A DNA stretch of 64,000 bases, from assembly GCF_030052815.1 (NCBI RefSeq), contig NW_026614690.1, positions 1 through 64,000 of the forward strand, in the 5' to 3' direction. This DNA comes from Hevea brasiliensis (Eukaryota; Streptophyta; Magnoliopsida; Malpighiales; Euphorbiaceae). The notes under the pieces were generated by a model, which saw only the letters and a program-made list of their open reading frames with translations, did not search any database and was not told where the DNA came from. Position numbers and translations under genes: made by a program. Shown piece by piece: positions 45,541 through 57,885 of the stretch. The stretch's first letter is position 1, and each line of letters starts with the position of its first letter.

Positions 45541-45560
45541 AATGAAAAGGTTGTATATAA

Positions 45561-45562
<2 letters not shown>

Positions 45563-45602
<40 letters not shown>
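45563..45602. repeat. (TA)n microsatellite
   Basis: Marks the right edge of the copia insertion. It aligns with the long (TA)n of copy A, so the copia may have entered or been trimmed within this tract. Confidence 0.9.
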
Positions 45603-45605
<3 letters not shown>

Positions 45606-46602
45606 TAAAAGTATATAATATATCTAAAAAAATTATAGAAAAACATATATATAAAATCGGTTCTCGGTTGGGAACTCCTAAAAACCATACACAACTCTAC
45701 CCATTAGTACCCTTTTATAATGGCTGAATAATTTGCCACCTTTACACTGATAGTATGAAGGGCAGTACCATATAAGAATTTTAGAAAGAATTTATATTCA
45801 AACATTAATTGGTTGTGTGTTGGAAGGAAATATATATGTGTGTATGGTGCCTTGTTGATGGAGAGCGATGAATTTTTTTATTTTTTAGGGTGGGGGTAGG
45901 TTGGTTTACACTAGTGTTGGACTTAGTTGCTTCTCTCTCTCTCTCTCTCTCTCACCATAATTCCTCTTATAGCCTTAATTTTTAATTGCTTAAGAACCAT
46001 AATGCTTTGTGGGCTTTCATTTAATCTGCCTTTAAATTTTAATACTAGTAAACATTTGTGACAAAATAAGTTCGATCAAAATTTTTCTTGGTATGTAATT
46101 TTCCTCAACTTTTTTTGGTTAAACTTAAATAAAAGACTTGTATTTGCAAATTTTGTCATAGCATGACTACTAATAGACTAATAGTTGGTAGAAATGGTGA
46201 AGGGGGGAAACCATGGGTTGAAATCCTAACATCATGTTAGACAAAGGTCATGGCATTTATATCCAATTTTTAGAGAAAAAAAAGAAAAAAGAATGGTTAG
46301 TTCACTCAAAGCGTTAAACAATTACATTTGACAACTTGCATAGTTTTAGGTTATCAATAATGCCATTGGAGCTATAATTCTAGTAAGAGGGTTCGTGAGG
46401 TACTGTGTTAATGCATTATGTCAATATGTTGGCCACTACGGGATCTCAAGCTAGATTGTTTTTTTATTTATTTATAACTATGGAAAGTCAAGTTTTAATA
46501 GTTCCCTTTTGCAAAGTTTTGTCTATTGCTTTTACTATAGGCCTTTGATAGTTTGACATCATATATCCTTTCTTCTTGTTGTTGAGCCTTTTGCACTTGC
46601 AG
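45603..46602. other. Copy B intron DNA
   Basis: The first 220 bases match copy A at 9650-9890. A short (CT)n run lies at 45932-45954. The HGL1 exon expected here (PPKWSLGYQQCRW region) is not visible. Confidence 0.6.
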
Positions 46603-46698
46603 GTTGCTAGAACGTGCACAAAGAAGGGCATTCCTTGTGATGTCATATGGATAGCCATTGACTACAAGGATGGTTTTTGCTGTTTCGCATGTGACCAG
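46603..46698 (+). pseudogene. HGL1-like: GH31 exon with substrate-site motif, copy B
   Basis: After a TTGCAG acceptor the exon reads VARTCTKKGIPCDVIWIAID and then YKDGFCCFACDQ. In active plant HGL1 this is ARTFREKGIPCDVIWMDIDY, with a conserved Asp in the WMDID motif. Here that MD pair is IA, so a key active-site residue is lost. The donor is GC (CAG|GCATGT). The exon is open but non-functional in context. Confidence 0.85.
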
Positions 46699-47194
46699 GC
46701 ATGTTTCTCTTAGATCCTTTGGATGATAGATTCATCCTTAATTAAATTGAAATGTTAGGCTACTCTATGGCTAAATACTTCTCATTTTTTTTCCTTGAAT
46801 AAGCTCAATGTGATCATTCTTTCCTTGCCTCATTGCTTTTTGCTACATATTCACTATTAGACAACAATGAAATTTACCGCTTATGGATGACCATTATTCA
46901 ATTTTAGAATCAAGAATGACATTTTTATATGGAGCATATTTAGTGGCTTGCATTATCCTAATCTTGGTAGTCATGTCTATGGACCTAATTGAGTTCCTAC
47001 AAATACAAATGCAAAACACAAATTCATATAGATATGTCATATACATATATGTTGAAAAGAAAGTTTATGATATTCCTATTTCTAATAAAATGAATTCTTC
47101 TGCATTTTTGGTTGAGACTATCCTTAGAATCCAAAACTGAATCCAGCCTTGCAACTTAATAATTCAGGTCTCAGGATGCAAATAAACCAAATGT
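46699..47194. other. Copy B intron DNA before the second copia
   Basis: AT-rich DNA with no recognisable element or exon. A short plus frame at 46883-47140 has no family similarity that I can see. Confidence 0.5.
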
Positions 47195-47296
47195 GCATTG
47201 TTTAAGTCTTTAAAGGTAATTGTAGAAAATGAAGAGGGAGAAGAACTAGAAAAAGATTGTGGGGAAGATGGTAGATTATTTCCTCAAGCCTTTTGG

Positions 47297-47298
<2 letters not shown>

Positions 47299-47338
<40 letters not shown>
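47299..47338. repeat. (TA)n microsatellite in copia LTR
   Basis: Expanded in the left LTR; the right LTR has only a few TA units at the same place. Confidence 0.95.
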
Positions 47339-47339
<1 letters not shown>

Positions 47340-47469
47340 GTTACACATAAAGTAAGAATGGTGTGTTACCCATTTATAGTACAAAGGCACATTTATAGGC
47401 ATAACTTATGAGTGACCGTTGTCTTCATATAAGAATCTTTATACCTTTGCATAGTTCTCAAATGCTCAA

Positions 47470-48154
47470 GGCGCACTAAGGCACTAAGATGTCTTGGATC
47501 CTAGGTGTTAGGTGCGGTAGCGCCTTTTAGAGCAAGTCAATGCACAAAAGTAAAAAGAATAATTAAAATTAAAAAAATTAGAAATATTCTATCACCCTTC
47601 AAGTAACATAATGCTAAATATTAAAAAAAAGGAGACAAGGAAATTAATAATTCATAATAACATAATCTCTATTTACTTAATAGCAATTAACAAGCAGCAA
47701 CATACAAGACGATTTACAATACCATAATCTCGATTATAATAACAAAAACTAATAATTTATAATAGCATAAACTCAATTATTATATTTCTAAATTCTAATA
47801 ATTTATAAAAAGTTCCACTAATAGCAAATCTGATCGCAATTACCAAGAAGATAAACCTAATTTCATTCAATCATAAACGTAAAAACTAATAACAAATTTA
47901 ACCCATAAAGCTAATAAAAAATTTAGAGTAATACAATGTTAACATACTTTCACAATAAAGAATAAATAAAATTATAAATTTAGACAAGAAAACCAAAAAA
48001 AGAAAATAGCATACGAATAGAAGGAAGACCATGGTAGAATGGAAAAAAAAAAAAAGAGGGAGAGAGCAACTGCTAGACAAAATCGAGCGAGGGAGGGAGA
48101 GGACAAAGCATAGTAGAACAAAAAAAAAAAAAAGGAGAGCAGCTACTGGACGAA

Positions 48155-48198
<44 letters not shown>

Positions 48199-48535
48199 AA
48201 ATGAGTAGAAAAGAAGAAGAAAAAAAGAAGAAAAATATGTATGTGCCTGGATTTGGATTGTTGGAGATCAAGGTTAGTAGCTTCTTCTTTTTCTTTTTCT
48301 TTGGTGGCTGATGGTAGGTTTTAAGCCAAAGAAACCCTATCTTCTTCTTCTTCTTCTTCTTCTTCTTCTTTTTCTTCTTCTCATTCTTTGGTGGTTAACG
48401 GAAAGTTTTAAGCCAAAGAAACCTTATTTTTCTTTTAAATGCGATGTGCCTTGTTGCACCTGGGTGATGTCCTATGCTTCCTTCTTCTTCAGGCACCATC
48501 ACTTGTGCCTTGGGCCTTAAGCTCACCTTTCATAA
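47470..48535. mobile_element. Composite repeat with AAGGC-type ends
   Basis: About 1.07 kb lies between copia LTR and copia RT. The left end is CAAGGCGCACTAAGGCAC; the right end, reverse-complemented, is TAAGGCCCAAGGCAC. Inside are two tandem-like duplicates: purine modules with AGAGCAACTGCTAGACAAAAT and AGAGCAGCTACTGGACGAAAT, and TTTGGTGGNT..TTTTAAGCCAAAGAAACC modules (48300-48336 and 48386-48423). (GA)n at 48156-48194 and (TTC)n at 48341-48370 interrupt it. I do not recognise the family; it could be a non-autonomous DNA transposon. Confidence 0.45.
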
Positions 48536-49500
48536 TAATGTCCTTTTGACATACTTGAGAATGCAGATTACTGCATCCTAATGGCTATTGCATGGAGTTT
48601 GAAAAAATTGACCACCGTACTAACAATTAAAAGAATATCTGGGAGGTAATTAAGTTTTCCAACAAGTCTCTAATATCTTCTAAAATCTATCAAGGCCTCT
48701 TGTCTAGTAATGAGTTTTACATTTGGATCCATAGGACTGTCTATAGGTATGTAATCTAGAACATTGTTTTCTTTCAATATGTCTAGTGTGTATTTTAGCT
48801 ATGAAATTGCAATACCAATTCTAGATTATGCAACTTTGACTTCCAGAAAGTATTTCAATTTGCCCAAGTCTTTGATCTAAAAGTAATTGAATAATGCTAT
48901 ATTAATTGAATAATTCTATCATGATCATTGCCTACGATAACAATATCATTGACATAAACCACAAAATAGACTCTTACCATGATTAATATGACAATAAATG
49001 CTAAGTGATCAGCTCTACTTTGAGTCATCTCAATTTGTTGGATAAAAGTATTGAACCATCCAAACCATGCCCTTGGGGATTTTTTTAATCTATAAAAGGA
49101 TCAATGTAGTCTACATTCTAAGCTAGGCCATCCCTAAGCAACAAACCTTGGTAGTTACTTCATACAATCCTTTTCTACCAATTCCCCATTTAAGAAAGCA
49201 TTTTTTATATCAAGTTCATGAAGTGGCCAATGATAAATAGCAGCCACTTAGATAAGGAGGTGAATGAAGGCAATCTTGTCCACTGGAGAAAAATTATCAC
49301 TATAATCTTGCTAAAAATTTTTGAATGTATCTTTTTGTAACAAATCGATCCTGCAGGTGATTAGATTTTCTATTAGGACGAACCTTATCATATAATTCCA
49401 ATAACCAATAGTAGACTTCCAATGAGGCAAGGGAACTAAATGTTATCATGTGTACTATTAGAATGAAGAGTAGTAATTTCTGTAGTCATTGCCTTGCACC
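48536..49500 (-). pseudogene. Second copia RT remnant
   Basis: On the minus strand I read, from 49480 downward, IN-RT linker YNVFGYHHLSSPYYAFV, a TVGCRW-equivalent region, HWPLHELDIKNAFLNGELVE, a VVYVNDIVIV active-site-like block at about 48945 (normally Y-V-D-D; here N for the first Asp), PMDPNVKLITRQEALIDFRR, LVGKLNYL and finally FFQTPCNSH, DAVICILKYVKRT. The frame shifts repeatedly. Confidence 0.8.
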
Positions 49501-49739
49501 ACCTAGGATGGGATAATGCTTCACTAATGGTTTTTGGATCTTCGATAGATAAAAATTTGGAACAAAAGCATAATAGGGTGAGGACAGATGATGATAACCA
49601 AAGACATTATAAATGGGATGCAGATTACAAGAAGTATGAGTACCTTTATGAAGTTGTTTCTGCTGGAGGCATGACCAGTGTAAGTGATGATGTTGGTATA
49701 AGAGATGAGTCACTCAGAGCATTTTGTGGACTTGTATCA

Positions 49740-52264
49740 TAAAGGGAAACATCATTCTTGTTAGTATGAGGATTTGGATGAGGTATTTGCGAATAGACCC
49801 GAGGAGGAGGTGGGATAGCATTTGGAGTAGGACTAAAAGGAAGCAGAGAGCTTCAAAGATGAAATTTTGTTTACTTCTTAAATGAGAAGTTCAGAGATGT
49901 TTTGAAGAAAGTTACATCTATTAAAAAGAAATATTTGTTTGTGGTTGGCTCATAAAAATTTGTAAGCTTTTGAAGGTGAGAATATCCTAGAAAAGTACAT
50001 CTATAGATTTTGGTTGAAATTTATCTTTCTAGAAGTAAGATTATGAACAAAGAAACTACAACAAAACACACAGGGAGAAAGATGATATGGATTTCAATAT
50101 GGAAACAAATGAGAATGAGGACTCTGATTCTTTAAAACAGAAGAAGACATATGATTAATTAAGTAATAAGAAGTAAGAATCTCTCCCCAAAAATGAAGCG
50201 GAACATGATGGTGTATGAGTAAAGTATGGGTTGTTTACATAAGTTACTGATGCTTATGTTTAGCTACTATTATTTTGTTGAGGAATACAAGCACAATAAA
50301 TTTGATGAATGATTCCTTGAGAAGACATGAAATATTGAAAAGGAAGAGAAAAATATTCTAGTGTATTGTTACTATGTAAGACTAAATTGATTATGTATCT
50401 CAGCTTGGGGTGTAAACGAACCAAGTTGAGTCGAGCTTTGAAGAGCTCGGGCTTGAATAATTTAGAGGCATCTCGCAAGTAGCTTGAATAATTTACATCC
50501 TTAATGAGTTTAAGTTTTAGAGTTATAAAGTTTAAACTTCATACTTTTGATTAGCTCTCATATAAAAAATAACTTAATTTTCATAAAAAATTAAATTTAA
50601 AATACAAATAACTATATTCTATAAATACATTTAATATATTGATTATATCATAGATTTGCGAAGGTCGAGCACGGCTCATTTATTAAACAAGCTTGAAAAT
50701 CAATCTTGAGCTCGACTCGTTTTCTAAACAAGTTGAATGAGCTTGAGCAACTTCCGAACAGCTTGGTTCATTTACACCTTTAATCATAGGGTGAATATAG
50801 AAAATAATTTAGAATGATTTTTCATAAAAAATAAACAAATGCATCAAGAATAATCATCAATAAAGATAACAAACAGTGAAATCCCAAAGTTGAAGTGTTG
50901 AATTGACACAAATCGGACCTCATATGTCCAAATGAACAATGTCAAAAATGAATGCAACCCAGTTATTAGCTTGCTTTGGAAAAGAAGAATGAGTTTGTTT
51001 TTAAAGCTAACATGACTCGCAATTTAAAGAAGATAAGTTGGAAAGAGTACGAACTAGTGTCTAGATTTTGGAGATACTAGGATAATCGAAACGATTGTGA
51101 AGAAGATCAAGAGAAGTGATGAAAGGAAATTAAAGATTTTGTTCTAGAGAGATAATATAGTCCTTTTTATTCATGTCCTATGCTAATCACGTTCTCCATA
51201 CCTCTGTCCTACACAATGATAGAATTAGTTATAAATGTGACAAAACAATTAAGCTGTTTGGTGAATTTGTAAATGGAGATTAAAGTATATGGACACTTAG
51301 AAGTAAATACTGCTAAAGTTAAAGAAACAGAGGGGAGAGGAAATTCCTCCCTTACCCTTCAATCTTGGCTTTCGATCCATTGGCTAAAGTATCATTAGAT
51401 TGAATGGGAGAAGAAATAGGGGTGGAAAAAAGATTTTTATTCTTAGGATGTGATTAGAAGCACTAAAATCAAGGACTCATGGTTCAATGGATGAGGATTG
51501 GTTTAGACAATCCAAGATATTACCAAATTGAGAAAATAAGAATGATTGCTGGTTAGGAAATTGATAGTGCAAGTATTATTCATGTTGGACTTCAATCAAG
51601 GTGATAGAATGAGTTAATTAATGAGCAAGATCACACATGATTGTATTTATAGAGATTGCTTTGTTAGTCACCTTTTTTTTTCTTTAATCAGGTAGGAACA
51701 ATATCTTGAATTTACAAGCCCAAGAAGTGTCCAAGCAATAGCAATAGAAATGGTTAAAAAAAGAAGGAGTGTGGAAGACTGAAATACCTAGAGAATGACT
51801 TTGAAATGGTTGTGGATTCATGATACCTAGAGAATGAAATGAAGGAGGGCCAAAGGCTTCAATTCTTAGAGAAAATAGACTAAGATATGCTTTTGTTAGA
51901 TGAGAGGAGACAAATCTACAATAATCCAAGATACCAAAACCTTCTGTTCTCTAAGACACCCAAGATAACAGGGGATTTAGTTGAAGGTTTGCTGCTAGAA
52001 GGAGTTGCGTAATCAAAGAAATGTGACTAGTGTTGATTCCAATAGAAAAGGATGGTTGATGACATCTCATTCACATGCATGTGTATAGGAGTCCAGAACC
52101 TTGTGACACTATGTTATGGTCAGTGGGGGGCTTTCCAACAGTAAGATTCTAGTCGAAAAGGCATTTGGCAGAGGATGGTGCTACTGCTAAGTATCTCTTC
52201 AACACCCCTTGATTGAAAAACATTAGTTTCATTTCTCAAGACAATGAAATAGGGGAGAAATAAA
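49740..52264 (-). pseudogene. Second copia integrase and gag remnant
   Basis: Minus-strand pieces include an integrase zinc and core region at about 50800-51200 (ENVISIGHE-like lead, then SFGHMRSDLCQFNTSTLGFH, a decayed HSDVWGP..STLGFRYFVTF block). It is split by the MITE at 50405-50790. Gag-like sequence should occupy 51300-52264 but is too decayed for me to delimit domains. Confidence 0.6.
50405..50790. mobile_element. hAT-like MITE inside copia integrase
   Basis: The left end GGGGTGTAAACGAACCAAG matches the reverse complement of the right end, AAGGTGTAAATGAACCAAG. GAGTCGAG/GAGCTC words lie just inside both ends. This is the common plant MITE type with GGTGTAAACGAACC ends, usually grouped with hAT. 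The target duplication is not clear. Confidence 0.7.
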
Positions 52265-52820
52265 TGTTAGGAGATGAGAACCTACATCTCTAATGCGATT
52301 TAGAAAATTAAGTGAGCGGAATAATCGAAAGAGAATGTAGGGAAGAATTGCTTGATTATTCCCCCAAGCCTTTGGGCATATATACTATTACACAAATTGA
52401 GAATGGTATGTTACATATTTATGGAAAACGCATTTAGAGGCATAAGCATAGCACACAATCACAAACCCAATTTACTCAATCATAGCTTAATCCCAATACT
52501 CAATCAGTCGTTCACAACTAGCACTCTAAAGTAACCATCTTAGTGCAAGTATTTAAATAGTCCGGCCATGTTCAAAACATCTTTCTTACAACTCTGTTTT
52601 ACTAGGGCAACACAGGTTTATGGACATTTTGTGAGCGATTAATGATTATCTAATCCTCTGGATGCATCTATAATTTTATTAATTTTTTGCCTTCTGCCAA
52701 ATTCACTACACATTAAGCAAGATCTAAATCAATGATATTGGCATAGATAGAAATGGATTTTCTGTGATAAACTTACAATTGTCAATCTTGACGTAGAAAT
52801 TTTGTTATGAATTATTTGAA

Positions 52821-53143
52821 ACATTTTCGGATCCATAATTTTTGGCAAAAGATATATATGATGCAAGTTTTAAAGGAACTTGGATGCTTGACCACAGTAT
52901 CAAATGTGAGAGCAGCTATTTTGTGTATGATATTGGTTCTAAAAGTGATGTTTGGGTTCTAAAAATGCTGAGTTGTTACTCTATTCCTACCCATTTTCGG
53001 GAGGTGTGGCACTTGGGCCTTGTGTTGTCCCTGACTTCACGCAATCAAATGTTCGCTCTTGGTGGGCTAGTTTAGTTAAAGATTTCATTTTTGATGATGT
53101 TAATGGTATATGGAATGATATGAATGAGCCAGTTGTTTTTAAA
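52821..53143 (+). pseudogene. HGL1-like: GH31 catalytic exon, copy B
   Basis: Reads FSDP, a stop (TAA, 52836-52838) for Lys, LAKDIYDASFKGTWMLDHSI, then YFVYDIGSKSDVWVL. After a frameshift near 52955 it continues as GPCVVPDFTQSNVRSWWASL, VKDFIFDDVNGIWNDMNEPV and VFK. WNDMNE contains the GH31 catalytic nucleophile Asp (codon 53117-53119), which is kept even though the exon is broken. The acceptor AG is mutated. The exon matches the central catalytic block of plant HGL1. Confidence 0.9.
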
Positions 53144-53221
53144 GTGACTCTCATTGTGATTTTCTTAATGCTTGCAATTTCTTTAATAGTACTTAGACTC
53201 ATTATTTAACTTTTCACATAG

Positions 53222-53650
53222 AAACAAGGGCAATGTCTGAAAGTAATATTCGTCGAGGAGATAATGAACTTGGGGGTTATCAGGAGCACTCATGCTATCA
53301 TAATGTATTCATCCTTTGCTTTTCCCTTATTTTGTTTTAATAAGATAATGATTTCTTCTAACAGAATTTAAGAATAGTTCCATGTTGTGATTGTTTTTAT
53401 TTATACTTATTGTTGATAACCAAATAAATTTTGAACTTGAAGTTCTTATTTTTAGATATATGGCATGCTAATGGGAAGATCAACATTTGAAGGCATGAAA
53501 TTAGCTAATGAAAATAAGCATCCCTTTATTCTTACTAGAGTTGGATTTATTGGCAATTAAAGAATCTTTTGCAACATGGACAGGAGATAATGTTTCCAAT
53601 TGGGGGCATTTGCACATGTCTACACCCATGGTTCTTTAATTGATGAGTAA
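53222..53650 (+). pseudogene. HGL1-like: GH31 exons after the nucleophile, copy B
   Basis: 53222-53304 follows an ATAG acceptor and reads MSESNIRRGDNELGGYQEHS, CYHN, with a GT donor. 53456 onward reads IYGMLMGRSTFEGMKLANEN, KHPFILTRVGFIGN, then a stop (TAA, 53558-53560) where Gln is usual. After small deletions, ATWTGDN..NWGHLHMSTPMVL is still recognisable in mixed frames to about 53645. Later HGL1 exons are not found before the retroelement at 54715. Confidence 0.87.
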
Positions 53651-54714
53651 TTTATGAAGTTTGAGAAACCAGATATTGTATTTTGGGGCTAGAAGTCTTA
53701 GGAAAGTGTGGAAAATTGAATAAGCAAGAGGCCTAAAGTTTATGAATATCTTACATGAATGCCATTAGCAAAGTTTACTTAATCAACATGATGAAGATTA
53801 CGCACCTTGCATCCTCTTTTCTATGGATTGTTGGATTTTGGGGCTAGCAATCTTAGTTTTATTCATAATTGAACCATGGATTGATTTCAATTGCTTTAGG
53901 ATGAAAAGGCTATCAAATGTGCAACAATGCAAAAACGGTCGGAATAAATGGCTTTCATAAAGTTTTTGCTTATGTTGAACCAAGGATATAATTGTATTAG
54001 GGCTTTGATTTTAAATGTTGTAGAACTTCACTTTTAGATACTTTACTTGTCTTTTATGTGTTTCTATTATCGTATCAAATAATGGCTACTATTGAATTTT
54101 GAATGTTGCATTAAAGACCATGATGCCCTAAATGATACTAAAAAAAAATGCATGGTTAACAAATGACACTTTGATACCCACGTCAATTTCAAAGAGTTGG
54201 GAGTTAAGGTTGAATTAGTGCAAATGAAAGAATGAATAGTGTTTTTAAGGAGGAAGACTTAGCTTACTTGTCATGCCCTAGTCTCCTTGTATCTCTTACT
54301 ATAATCGCTACTCTTATCTAGTCTATCGCTTTAAAAGCACTTTCAAATAGGTACAGTGTCTAGCAGAATAGGTACTACATTAGTTTATTATGGAAAGTCA
54401 ACTAAACTCTATATAGTAGGATTTCTATTTACGATGGATAACTAAATTGTACAAACGTAGTTATAAGGACTCTGAATATATATATATATATGTAAGCGTG
54501 TGCACGTGCACGTATGTATATAAAATTCTCTTTGAAATTATTGAAATAATATTGCCATTCTACATAGTTCGTAAAGAGACCTTGTTGTGTTCATTAAACT
54601 TTCTCCTATAATTTGTTCCTTGCAAAGGAAACGTTCCTAATTGGGTTTAAGCATTTGAACTCCCATTCAATTTAGTGAGCTTGATAGTATATAACCAAGC
54701 TAAGAGCTTGGTTA
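53651..54714. other. Non-coding DNA after copy B
   Basis: Contains a possible trace of GPDIGGF at about 53665-53690 (KPDIVFWG), but nothing I can call. A TA and GT/CA-rich spot lies at 54477-54515. Confidence 0.4.
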
Positions 54715-55296
54715 TGTCACGCCTTACCCCTCCGTAAGGCATGACATGATCCCGTAGAATACCTAATGAACTACCGAATTTCACCTATCGATAACTCATT
54801 AAGTATCCTACAAGGGATTTTAAAACCATTTTCTTACATTTTGAAAGTGGTAAGCATTTTGGTAGGAATTAAAATCATTTATTCGAAGTTTTAAAACTAC
54901 TTGAAATTTTTGTTCCATTTTATTTTTCCGCAAATTTTATAAAAATTTCGGCAGAGTGCCTTCTGTATTTTGAGAAAACAGTTCTTCAAATACCTGAGAA
55001 AAACACTTCCAATAAATTTTCCACAACTCCTAACCTCCAAATAATCTCAATTCAACTCAAAATTCTCAGATTAAACCATTTCAAAATAATTCCATCAACA
55101 TTGCATTCAATAAAGCTAATTTACATTCACAAGTTTAATTTACAGATATAAAATCCAAAAATAATATTATTACAATTAATAAATACAACTGCTCAACTTT
55201 ACATTAATACATATGAACAATATTTATTTACATCAAACTAAATTATATTGGGTATAAAATAATACCCGTACAAAATCAGCAAAGGCTTTTCTAGTT

Positions 55297-55314
55297 CAGC
55301 AGCTCACTCTGCTG
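55297..55314 (-). ncRNA. Second LTR hairpin, E4 copy
   Basis: CAGCAG and CTGCTG arms around a 6-base loop, as at 27605-27622. Confidence 0.45.
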
Positions 55315-55356
55315 CTTTTTCCTTGCTCCTATCTGCGACAGCAAAATAAGCTATCG

Positions 55357-55376
55357 CTGAGTATAAAAATACTCAG
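55357..55376 (-). ncRNA. Conserved LTR hairpin, E4 copy
   Basis: CTGAGTAT and ATACTCAG arms with a 4-base loop give a perfect 8-bp stem, longer than in E3 at the same place. Confidence 0.65.
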
Positions 55377-55923
55377 TGGTGCACAATAAAAATTTGAAAT
55401 ACAGTACATAAAACATTCATTGATAAATCACAATTTAAATATTACACAAATCATCAAAACTCATTATAGTACAATTTTGGTCAAATAATTTAATAAACAT
55501 AATATTGCCAATTCATATACAACTTAAGCCATGACACAAAATTTTTTATCAATGCCGTGTTGTACACCACGACAAAGCAATCTACAACCCTACTAATCGA
55601 AATCAATGAGGGAGATAGCTAGCTAGCTAATGAGTACTCATCCGATCTACAACCTCAACTGGTAAACCAGAGAGGGAGGAAATAATCGATCTCACCCCAT
55701 AAATGGAGGAGGAATAATAAGGCATTGTCACGCTAAGTGTGAATCAAAAATCAATTTCAACATTTTATTCAAATAATTCATGAAAAATCTAATAAATTTC
55801 CAAAGTCATAGTTTCATTCACAAGGTGGCAACACAATTCATGATTAACATCAAATTTTCATAAATCATACTAAATCAATTTTTCAATGACAAAATGCTCA
55901 AAGAAGGTTTATTATGCACAAAC

Positions 55924-55983
55924 CTGACGTGAGTCGCCTCTAGGCCTTGACTCAGTCTCTCAGACCTTCCAAGTCTTTTTCAG
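55924..55983 (-). other. Candidate mini-exon, E4 LTR
   Basis: On the minus strand, GTTTCAG|CTGAAAAAG starts and CGTCAG|GTTTGTGC ends a 60-nt segment aligned with the E3 mini-exon. Confidence 0.4.
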
Positions 55984-57885
55984 CTGAAACACAAAATTTA
56001 TAGTGTCTCAGTATCTTTACTTCATAACAATTCTAATAACTAATTCCAATATGTTTAAACTTATATTCTTGCAAATTTTCATGTTGATATTACTATTCAT
56101 AGTACTATTCAAGTCAAAATATTAACTTTCTTATACTTAAAAGGTATGGGAACTCCAACTATATTCACATACCATATTTTGGTTACCAATTTTGTTGGTT
56201 TTGGTTATTTTCTCAAAACTTAGGTCTTTTAGGCAAAATTACAAATTTTCAATTTTGGTGTCTTATGTTGCACTGTTCCATTGATCACTTTGCTATTAGA
56301 ATTTGGCTAAGTTTTCATCATATAAATTGTTCCTTATTGTCTAAAATTTATTCCCCTTTTTGAATCACTCCAATTGGAGTTTTGTAGCTCAAGTTATAGC
56401 CATTTGAATCATGGCTTCCGAATTGGACTTACCCAGATTTTCTAGGCAAATTCTGGTTCTGGCAGTTTTAGGTCACTAACTTTGGGTGGCCAAATGACTT
56501 GGTTAAGGGTATAATTTTGGTTTGTGTTCTCATGAAAGTTGTAGGTCTATATCTCAGCTTTCTACTTGTAAAATTTCAGGTCATTTAGACGTACATAGCC
56601 CAAGTTATGGCCAAATGAACAAATACTATTCAGTTGGTCATTTTTGTATAGGTCAGATTGCCTAAGTCCAGATTTGGTCAATTTGTTCACTAGGTTTTGG
56701 TCATTTTTTGGGCATGATTCCTAAATGAAAAATGTGTCATTTTGTGTCTAGTTTCATTTCCAATTGGCCTTACACTAATTGGGACTGTAAATTTTCAGTT
56801 TTGGTCTCTAAAAGAGACTTGGGTCATGCTGCTTGCATACTGCCCACATTCAATCCGAATCTCCACTCACTTCCAACACTTCCAACATACACCAATTGGT
56901 CACAAATGACCATTTCTCACCTCAAACAAGGCCAAACACACTATTTGACCACTTCTCCAAATTTTTGTCTTCCAAACCCTAGGTCCAAATCATATTTCAC
57001 CAATTTGTTACATTTAATTGATTCAACACATATTAACATACTCTTTCATCTCATTCAAGCATTCTAACAAGTTTAATTCAATCAAATTCATACATTCCCA
57101 CATCAAACCCTAGCTGGTCGAACTCCATAACTAGCCCTCCAAAGTTGTTTTCATTTCATTTTAAGTTAACTTCTAAGTTCATTCATGCATTTAAACATAA
57201 TAATTCAACTAGAAATTAAAAGTTCAGCTTACTAACCTCACTTTGAATTTTCACCTCTTCAAAAATTCTTCCTTTCTTCTTCTTTTTGTTGTCAAGTTCT
57301 CTATCAAAGCTTGAATTCAAGATTTAATGATGGAAGTTTAGATTTCTATGGTGGGATTTAGGCTTTGATCAAGCTCAAAATGAGCTTCCATGGAGTTTCT
57401 AGAGAGAGATGAAGGAGAGAGTGAGGACGGCAAGATTGGGAAGGAAGATGACAATGTTTTTCTTTTAATTTTTGTATATTTATCTTGCTTTTTGACTTAA
57501 TCAATTTCCATTTAATTAATTATTCTCTTATTGCATCATGCATGATGTCACAAGGGTGAGGTAATAATTCATTTTCTTCTTTTTTCTTTTTTTTTTCCTT
57601 TATTTTTCTTTAGTTCTTTAATTTAATTCCCAATTCTGAAATTTTCTTTTCTCCGATTTTATTTGTGATTAGGTCGAGTCGACTCTCGAGTCAATTGACC
57701 AAATTGCCCTCGCCGATTCAACCAGTTTACAAATAATTCAATATTTCTTAGGATCCCTAACCTAATTATTTGGCCAAACACGGTTCTTTTCGTGATTTTC
57801 TCTTTTCTACTGTGTTCACAATAGTCTTAAGGACCACAATGTCACATTTTGTGATTCAAAATTTGAGTTTAAACGACTTTGCAAT

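Larger units (their letters stand above)
43712..45560 (-). mobile_element. 5'-truncated Ty1/copia element
   Basis: A minus-strand fragment absent from copy A (9570 region). Its 3' LTR is 43712-43878, TGTTATAG to CTCACA on the minus strand, next to the polypurine tract GGGGGAG. RNase H is recognisable at 43976-44197 (TQLWCDNQATLHI, FHEGTKHIEIDCHFV). RT blocks follow to about 45200, and an integrase-RT linker to about 45540. Gag, integrase and the 5' LTR are missing. The LTR is about 167 bp. Confidence 0.8.
47195..52600 (-). mobile_element. Second Ty1/copia element, degenerate and internally disrupted
   Basis: Minus-strand copia with diverged LTR copies at about 47195-47465 (3' LTR) and 52265 to about 52600 (5' LTR). 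They share CCTCAAGCCTTTTGG or CCCCAAGCCTTTGGG, an ATGGTGTGTTAC or ATGGTATGTTAC block, and TTTATAGGCATAA or TTTAGAGGCATAA. The internal region 48536-52264 keeps pieces of gag, integrase and RT. RNase H is missing where a composite repeat (47470-48535) lies. A MITE sits in the integrase. Outer LTR boundaries are approximate and I see no clear primer site. Confidence 0.7.
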
